64,000 bases of DNA, from positions 372,001 to 436,000 of the forward strand of contig QNQO01000834.1 of NCBI GenBank assembly GCA_003290165.1, given 5' to 3'. The stretch comes from Berberis thunbergii (taxonomy: Eukaryota; Streptophyta; Magnoliopsida; Ranunculales; Berberidaceae). Below, piece by piece: positions 57,109 to 64,000 of the stretch. The stretch's first letter is position 1, and each line of letters begins with the position of its first letter. The notes beneath the pieces are model-generated. The model worked only from the letters and a program-made list of their open reading frames with translations, had not been told where the DNA came from and did no database searches. The translations under genes were made by a program, and so were the position numbers.

Positions 57109-58519
57109 AAAGGTTTCTCACTACTCCCCTTACCCTAGAGGAGCAAAATAATATGGAGACATTCCACGACTTGTCAACGAGGAACGTAATGGATGTCATA
57201 AGTGTCCCCAACTTCATCCGTAGTGGGCTGTGGGACAATTGGCACGTAGCCCCCACTCTGTACCGAACATCGCGGGTTAAGTCTGAAGATGGGGCTCCTT
57301 CCAGGAAGAGGAAGGCTGTTGAGGCCAAAGTTCCTGTTCTGTCCGACGTGGAGGAGCCGTCTGAGACGTTTGCCTCTTTCGTGAGTTCGAAGAGGTCCCG
57401 TGACAGAACTGGGTTGCCTTCAGCACGACCTTCTCCAGTGAGAGAAAAACGCGAGTCTGATCGGCTCGTCAAGGCAGAAACTGATGTATTCGGTTGGGAG
57501 AAAGATTACCTGTGGTTTGCAGGGGTTGAAGACAGGTCGAATCTTAGTGATGCGCAAGCTGAAGCTTTCAATAAGTGGTTGGTACGGTTTGCAATGGCGA
57601 CTTCTGCCAGTGCTGATTCACGCAAAACTATTCCAATAGAAGGTTCATGTGAAGATCCGCCTGAGGTCGTGGAATCTGATCGTCCCATTGGTGTGCTATC
57701 TGATAGTAGTCGTGGTGCCAAGTTTCATGTAGTTCGCATTGTTCACCGGCTCGTTCCAGACCACAACTCGAAGTGTTGGAGGGTCCTTTGGATAATTCGC
57801 TTCCTCTTCTCCCTCCGGATCCTGTCAAGCCGTCTTGCACTAAAATGTCAGCTATTTGCGACAAGAGAAGGGTCACGGATGAGAGCTTGGGAACAGTGAC
57901 AACTGTAAAGGGTGGTGCAGGCGTGATTCCTTATCTGGGAAAACTTCATCCAGATGCGCGAATAAGTTTGTTTGCACCAGACTTGGTAAGGATGAGCACT
58001 CAGGTCTGACACCAAGAGGTTGACGTGGAGTATGCTTTGAGGAAGCATATAAGCAGGTGTCACAGCTGGCTGATGGATTGCGCTCCAAAATTCGATGAGG
58101 ATACGGTAGAAGGGTGTATGGATAAGGGTTTAAAGTACCTTATGTTGGGTATGTCTCACTTGAGCCAGGTGACCGTAACTGGGACCAAAGTCGAGGTGGC
58201 TCGTGAGAGGATATACACCATGGAGCGTGTCTTCTCGCACATGCAGGCCCCGTATTCTGATGCGCTTATGAAATTGAGCGGCTACAGAAACAGGATAAGA
58301 AAAAGGGGCTGGAGCAGTCAACCGTGGTCGCCGAGACTCATAAGACTAGTCTGGAGGCCCTTGAACGTGATCTGGCAGAGGCGGTGTCCGAGAGAAACGG
58401 ACTCAAGCAGAAGTTGAGTCGGATCTGTCGAGACACGGAGGCTGCGTATGAAGCTGCGGCTGAGGCACGTTATGAACTGTGGTCTCTTGCTGAAGAGAAT
58501 GCTTCAGAGGAGGCTGACT

Positions 58520-60087
58520 TAGGGATGGCAATAGGGCGGATTTGGGAAAATCCGTCCCTATTCCGTTGGAGATTATGGATCCCCAAATCCGCCACGGATA
58601 TCCATTTATATAATTTTTCAAAAACCATATCCGCTCCGAACGGATTGGTTGATATCCGCTCCGGACGGATTGGCCGATATCCGCTCCGCCCGAATATCCA
58701 TAAAAAAACAAAAACAAAAAAGTTTCCTCTCATTCACACTCAACATACAAAAGCACAAAAAAAGTTTCATGGCTTCTAGGCCTGTTCATTTGAACCCCTC
58801 GAAGACAAACTGGTGTTGTTCGCTTCGTTGGCTCGGACAAAGAGAGCCAATAAAAGAGAGAGATCAAACAAAGTTGCTACTTTGCCAGTGCTCAAAGCGT
58901 CGATGGGACAAAGAGACACATCTAGATAAGTTCTCACCACACACAGTCATAAGCAAACAATCCCTTCACTCTGTCCACAACCCTTCTCTCCCTTTTGTTT
59001 CTGACTTATTTAAATAAATAAACTCCATCAGCGGAGACGTAGCAGACGACTGAGATTGTTGATTGCACCGACATCGATCCATCGGCTTCAATATTGCAAC
59101 CAATAAGTTTTGGCTTCGTAGATAATCTTAGAAAATGCAAGCTACTTGAAAGCAGAAGATAAAGAAAATGGAAGACTTTAAATTAAGGTCTCTCTGCTTT
59201 TTGTTGTGGGAAGACGAAGAGTGTTGTGGGAAGACTTCAATTCATTTATTTTTCTTACTTTATCTCTCTCTATAGCCTTCTTTAGTATTTTAACAACACT
59301 TGATGTTAAAAAATGACAACTCTAAAATCTGACGGTCTAGATTAATCCTAAACCCAATCTAACGGTCAAGATTGAATCCTAAACCCAAGAGAAGTGAAAC
59401 AGCGAAAGTGCAAAAGTGAAATCAAGTCATCATGTGGAATTGAGTTGAACAAAAAATTGATCAAAATAGAACCGCTTGGTTCGGTTTAAATTCAAATCGG
59501 TTTCAGTTTTAAAAAATTCAAAACTAAAGTGGTCAGTTTAGTTTTCGGTTTCTATGTGATTTTAACCTACCAAACCGAACCGACCGAATATATATAATAA
59601 TAATATATTTTATATATAAATATGTTTAAAATAGTAGGTCAATTCGATTTTATTTCGGTTTTGGTTCTATTTATTCGGTTCAGTTTCGGATCGGTGTTGT
59701 TAATGGTTGGTTCGATTTCGGTTTGAAAATTTTAAAAATCGACCTAAATCGATTTGGTTCACAGTTTAGGTGAAAAACCGAACCGATGGTTTGGTTTTCA
59801 ACCCTAATATGGAAGGGTCACATGGGTAACGCAACCCACATGTGACATGTCTTGTATTTTATTAAATTTAAATATCTTAATCTCTCACAACCTCTCGTCC
59901 TTTATTGTTAATATATTAATCTAATTTAAATTTAGTTGTGTGGGCGGATATTGTTAAATTCGTATCCACCCCGAATTTTTGCTGGATACACTTTGAATCC
60001 CCAAATCCGTTAAGGTAAATCCGAATCCGCCCCAAATAGTTTGGGTGGAGCAGATATCTGTAAAAATTCTCCCCACTGCCATCCCTA
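58520..60087. mobile_element. hAT-type element (1568 bp) inside the antisense ORF
   Basis: Left end TAGGGATGGCAATAGGGCGGA and right end CACTGCCATCCCTA are inverted repeats. Target octamers GGCTGACT (58512-58519) and GGTTGACT (60088-60095) differ at one base. Subterminal DNA has repeated CGGATATCCGCTCC at the left and AAATCCG at the right. No transposase. A smaller hAT element sits inside it. Confidence 0.85.
59440..59806. mobile_element. hAT-like element (367 bp) nested in the 1568-bp element
   Basis: Left end TTGAGTTGAACAAAA and right end (reverse complement) TAGGGTTGAAAACCA are similar. Flanking octamers ATGTGGAA (59432-59439) and ATATGGAA (59807-59814) differ at one base. The body is full of CGGTTCGG, GAACCG and CCGAACCGA motifs as in the other hAT elements of the window. 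Confidence 0.75.
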
Positions 60088-60565
60088 GGTTGACTGGGCT
60101 GCTCAGAAGCTACAACTGGAATTTGGTGTGGAGTTCAATGCCCAGGAGGCAAGGAAGGTTGAGGTCTAGCTCGAATTGGAATGACATGAGCTCATCGTTG
60201 TGAAGAGTAGTTTGGCTACATAACAATCCCAGGTTGACTCGCTGACTGACAAGTTGGAGCTGTTGAAGTGTGAACTTGCTGACGCGAAGGTGTGAGAGGA
60301 AAAACTTCTGCAGGAATGAGGCAAATGCGAGTTCCACTGGGTCATACATGGCAGGCTGGAGCTGCTGGCACTGATGAAGGAAGAGCATCAGGGATCTTGG
60401 CAGCTATAAGAAGATGTCGTATGTAGACTTGTCTATTGCCTTTGCGTCATCGGACGAGTAGTACAGTTTGGGCCTTGATGCCCAAGCTGTAGTGCGTATG
60501 GACGCGACTCTTGCTCTTTCCCCAGCTAAGCTTAGCTCTTCTGTTTCCGTACCTTTTCCTGATGA

Positions 60566-60650
60566 TGAGTGAACTTTGTATTCTTGTACCCATTTTGTTC
60601 GACCATTAATGAAAACAATTTTATCCGTTTTGTGCTCGTTGCCTCTATTG
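60566..60650 (+). terminator. Possible 3' end of the antisense transcript
   Basis: TTTGTATTCTTGTACCC, TTTTGTTCGACC and AATGAAAACAATTTTAT follow the antisense ORF, resembling plant far-upstream and near-upstream polyadenylation elements. Inference only. Confidence 0.3.
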
Positions 60651-61149
60651 TATGTTTTTCGTTTCGCCTTATCGTCTTGCTTTTGCATAGGCTGGTTGAA
60701 CCATTAGAACGTCGAGCGGTCTGTCTGCTCCCAGAAGCTTGATTGTTTACGTTGCTATTGACTCAGAGTCACTATTGCAAAGTCATGTCCGATAGCGAGA
60801 ATGTTGCAGACAGTTTATTCTAGGGTTGGTTTACCCGAGCTGTATTTTGACCTCGAGGTAAGCTGTTGGAGGCTTGCCTTGCTTGTCTGATTGGTCCGTT
60901 GCAGCTGCTACTGTGGGCGAGTTGCGATAGTCGAGCGTACACATTGAAGTGTTTGTACTGAGTCAGGTGTCGTAAGCTCGGGTTGACACACTATGTAGCA
61001 TTTATTTGGACATTGGTCGGATGACCTCTGTGTCGGTGCGAGTTGTCTTTGTTGGTAATAGGATGTCAGTCCGTTTGAGTGTGAAGACACTGACTCGGCT
61101 AGATTCGACTTTGCAGCCGTTGTTTCGTAGGAGAGCGGTGGTCGCGCAG

Positions 61150-61995
61150 TGAGCTGCTTGGGGCTCCCACCTTTCGACCATCTATGTCCGAACAATGTGG
61201 ACTATAGGTTTGGGCAGTAAGGATTCGACGACTACACTCAAGAGCAGTAGTCTCATGGCAAGTCGTCGACATCATTCGGGGACTGACTAGTCTCCTGCCT
61301 TTCGAACCATCTATACCCGCGTGGTGGGGGCTACAAGTTCGAGTTAAACGGGTTCGACGACCAGGCTGAAAAGCAGTGGTCCCGTAGCAAGCCTTTGAAA
61401 TCAGTTCGGGACTGACTAGACTCCCACATTCTAAATCATCTACACCTGTGCGCGTCAAGCTACAAATTTGGGAGTTTTCGGCGACCACGCTGAAGAATAG
61501 TGATCCTGTGACGAGCCATCGAAATCAGTTCACGATTGACTAGGCTCCCACCTTCTAAACTATCTACACCCGTTCAATGGGGCTACAAGTCCAGGGTTGG
61601 CAATTCGACAGCTACACTGAAAAGTAATGGTCCTGTAATGAGCTGTCGGAATCAGTTCGCGACTAACTAGGCTCTCACCTTCTAAACTATCTAACCCATG
61701 CAATGGGGCTACAAGTCCAGGGTTGGTAATTTGGTGGTCACGCTGAAAATCAGTGGTCCCGTGACGAGCCGTCGGAATCAGTTCCGGACTGACTAGGCTC
61801 CTACCTTCCAATCATCTACATCTGCGCAGTGGGGGGTACAGGTCTGGGCTTTGATCAGAAGCTTTCCTTGTCAGTCGTTACCGGCTAGAATTATCTAATC
61901 GAGTTCGACAATCATTGACACAAAAGAAGAAATGATCCCTGACGAGTCATCGTCACCAGGCGTGATAACGCTGATTAGACTCCCACTTCCTAAAC
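61150..61995. repeat. Tandem repeats of the Tat-like element (about 127-bp units)
   Basis: Six to seven units, anchored by ACTAGGCTCCCACCTTCTAAAC-like text at 61164, 61292, 61421, 61545, 61672, 61798 and (after a longer gap) 61978. Units contain ATCAGTTCGNGACTGACTAG, TACAAGTCCAGGGTT and AGTGGTCCCGT. The array lies between pol and the antisense ORF, as at 27990-28985. Confidence 0.88.
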
Positions 61996-61999
61996 CATC

Positions 62000-63639
62000 G
62001 AGATCCGCGCTGGTCGGACTAGGTGTCGGGACGTACCCAAAGCCGTCGTCATCAACCTTGGCTGACTAAGCTTACCCTGTTGTAGAGAGGTTCCGCCTGT
62101 TTGAGGGCGTGCGAACCCATTACCACTAGCGTCACGCACTGTGCTAACAAAATTACCTTAAATTAAACAACGATCCGTAGGTACGATCTGTGCGACAAAG
62201 CTGACTTGGATTTTTGGTGCTCATGCCAAACATGTAGTAGAAAACTATTTGAATAGTGAGTCGAGCCTATGGGTTCGCAAAGGAAGAACTAGAGTTTCTT
62301 GTACGGTTGCGCTACGTATACGACATAGATCGCACAGTAACACGTGTACAGGTAGGATGCGGGACAGTTGAGTATCGGTTACTCCCCTCTATTGATAGGG
62401 TTGCATGCAACGCCATTAATTGGATGAACGTGATCTACGCAGTTTCTTCGGGAATCGTCGTCTCCTCGTTTCTCATACGGTATTCAATGCTTGACAGTTA
62501 ATGTTGAAGGCTCGTTTGGTGAACCGTCATGTCTATATAATGATGTTTTCCAATCATTGTAGGCTCTATCTTTTGCAGAGCATATCTCTAGTAATATTCT
62601 TGTTTGAAGAAATGTTTTGGATTTTCAGAATGATGAAGGGAGATCTCCAACAATGGAGTCTTCGAATGTTCTGACATTTGCACCGATCTGACACAATCAT
62701 AATCGCCGTTATGCGTGGTCACTTGATCTAGGTGGGCACGTAGTTGATTAGCTGAGATCTCGTAATTTCTTCTCATATTGCGAAGAAGAAGTACGGGTTT
62801 TCTATCAAGGGAGATGTCTTGGTGTTGCTTCGTGTTGCTTATGTCCGCGTGTATGCGGTTCCCTCTGCTAACGCATGGTTGGTTGAAGTGTTAGTGGATG
62901 CGTGGTGCTTCCGGTGATGGCAGCTCTCATCCCGGGTACCGCGCATGGGAAAAGTGTTGTCGCTTGGCAGCACTGTGAGACCTTGACTGCTTCGTCGTTT
63001 GTGGTCATCTTCATCCGTCTTCTTTTATCATCTTCGGGAGGCCGAAAACTGTTTGAGGAAGTCTGCAAGAGGGTAAGATGCCTTTCGAGGAAGTTAGTCA
63101 TCCGTTGTAAGGTCTGCATTGTTGTTGGCAGATCGCTTTCCTAGGGTGATTCGACAGAGCAATCAGACGCTATGCTTTCAATTCTCTCTGACATTTTACC
63201 TTTTATCTTGGGAAGGGGTCGAACGAAGTCCATTAAATATCATTGTTGTCACTTGCAAATGGCTTGCATGACATTTTTCAGATACCTTATGTAGTTGGAT
63301 CGTCTAAGCGAGTCTTTACTTCATGTCGCACTGAATTCAGATGCTTGTAGTATGTAGTATTTTGTATCCGCCTCAAGGCGTTTGTTGTTACATCTTTCTA
63401 GTAATCAATAGAGTTTGTTTTTGTAATTTTTTCTTTATTTTTTAAATCATTGCAAATCACACAAGTCTTTAAGAACCAAAACTCTACATTGACTATGAAA
63501 AGAGAAATAAACAATTGAAAAAAATACTAAATATTGACAGAGAGAGATTGATCCTGGCCCTGATGTGAATTCGAATAGCCTTTGTGAATCGTAGATATCC
63601 TCAGCAGATTTTCGAGATTTGGTGGCGTTACAGAGGTTA
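62000..63639 (-). other. Degraded element body, not resolved
   Basis: In an intact element, reverse transcriptase, RNase H and integrase would lie between the protease (right) and the repeats (left), needing over 3 kb. Only about 1.6 kb is present, and I recognise no RT or integrase motif with confidence. Small frames at 62256-62501 (+) and 62588-63119 (-) are not assigned. A large deletion is the simplest reading. Confidence 0.35.
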
Positions 63640-64000
63640 CTAAAGAGTAAGCCTTGTAGAGGGGTTAATCTCCACACTGACAGAAGGTCGAGGGGTTGTG
63701 TTCCCGCATGCCTTGACTTTTGTTGTCATTCGACTTGGCACTGGTTCAAGCTGCTCCGCAGGATGTAGTTGGATCTGGGAGCATTCAATTTGTTTCAGTG
63801 TGGCGTAATGACAGCCTAGTGCCATAGGTTGGTCTCCACGTATTGTCCATTCGAAGTGGTTAGTGGTGTACTTAACGCACTGGTGAATGGTAGAGACTGC
63901 TGCTTCCATCTAGTAGAGCCACGGTCTTCCCAAGATAAGGTTGTAGGTCGATGGCGCGTCTACTAACATGAAGTCTAGAAACATGACATTTCTTAGCTGC
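63640..64000 (-). pseudogene. Gypsy pol, protease C-terminal region, minus strand
   Basis: From the right edge the minus strand reads LDFMLVDAPSTYNLILGRPWLY, then after a TAG, MEAAVSTIHQCVKY, TIRGDQPMALGCHYATLK. These are the conserved end of Tat-type protease (YN-ILGRPWLH) and the following STLHQ and IRGDQ motifs. It confirms that the element whose 3' LTR is at 55562-56238 reads right to left. Gag, PBS and 5' LTR would lie beyond the window. Confidence 0.8.

Larger units (their letters stand above)
56491..60440 (+). pseudogene. Antisense ORF of the Tat-like element, copy B, with intron (PF04195-like)
   Basis: ATG at 56491 begins MAQQNLLDNATLVRALEFFE. A frameshift near 56640 leads to PPVGFMCLHRGMLKIEVCFPV and GIPPAQLGPNGYRI, the conserved part I assign to the putative gypsy-type transposon domain (PF04195). 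Exon 1 continues (NSKYFWFKGRSLEREFKSLR) to a GTAAGT donor; intron 57033-57108 (76 nt) ends TTCTTCACAG. Exon 2: FLTTPLTLEEQNNMETFHDL, a linker with KRKAVEAKV, VFGWEKDYLWFAGVED, HPDARISLFAPD (about 57950), ARERIYTMERVFSHMQ (58200) and a coiled coil. At 58519 a hAT element interrupts the frame; it resumes at 60096 (LQLEFGVEFNAQEARKVEV, RLELLALMKEEH). Frameshifts near 57790 and 58270 and several late stops make it a pseudogene. Its role is unknown. Confidence 0.75.

Noticed and set aside
57086..57876. Minus-strand frames of 71-128 codons
   Set aside because: Shadows of the antisense ORF exon 2, which has homologous motifs in two other copies.
62256..62501. 81-codon plus-strand frame
   Set aside because: No family match, sits in degraded element body; cannot be supported.

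Overview
The window is nuclear DNA from a flowering plant, most likely a eudicot. It is AT-rich and intron-bearing. It carries plant-specific families (copia and Tat-lineage gypsy retrotransposons, hAT elements, ankyrin/PGG and callose synthase genes). I see no prokaryotic operon, CRISPR array, rRNA gene or secure tRNA gene. Family names come from protein motifs read by eye; no database search was run.

Only one host gene looks intact: a TFIIS N-terminal-domain protein of 1037 residues in a single coding exon (46775-49888, + strand), with a probable spliced 5' leader starting near 42.65 kb. All other host-gene sequence is broken. From left to right: an ankyrin/PGG (ACD6/ITN1-like) pseudogene (3645-5890, -), the 3' part of a callose synthase gene scattered over 8.4-15.7 kb (-), a TAF1C-like (RNA polymerase I SL1 subunit) gene relic (16237-18944, -) with a partial inverted copy (10276-12020, +), and a TIM23 fragment at 33.5 kb.

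Layout. 1-2.5 kb: 3' end of a Ty1/copia element with an open frame and its 3' LTR. 3.6-5.9 kb: ankyrin pseudogene. 5.7-8.5 kb: three near-identical 944-bp tandem units joining the start of the ankyrin gene to the end of the callose synthase gene. 8.4-18.9 kb: callose synthase and TAF1C relics broken by a MITE and a 1.24-kb TIR element. 19.5-23.3 kb: a truncated RTE LINE and two hAT elements with exact 8-bp target duplications. 23.7-31.7 kb: nested or rearranged Tat-lineage Ty3/gypsy remains. 32.9-35.1 kb: a decayed hAT-like element holding a TIM23 fragment and another hAT. 36.7-40.4 kb: a GGT-rich TIR element split by a 2.4-kb solo LTR. 41.3-41.9 kb: a second RTE LINE. 42.6-50.3 kb: the TFIIS-domain gene. 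50.8-52.2 kb: degenerate repeats and an L1-like tail. 54-64 kb: gypsy LTRs and a minus-strand Tat-like element whose antisense ORF is split by nested hAT elements.

The strongest unusual signal is in the Tat-lineage elements. Two of them, in opposite orientations, show the same order: pol, about 1 kb of tandem repeats, then a long protein-coding frame antisense to the element. At one locus this frame runs to the polypurine tract and LTR. Three copies of the antisense frame are present, and two keep a short intron at the same place. The second notable signal is the recent 944-bp triplication. I found no gene cluster that forms a new defence or metabolic system.
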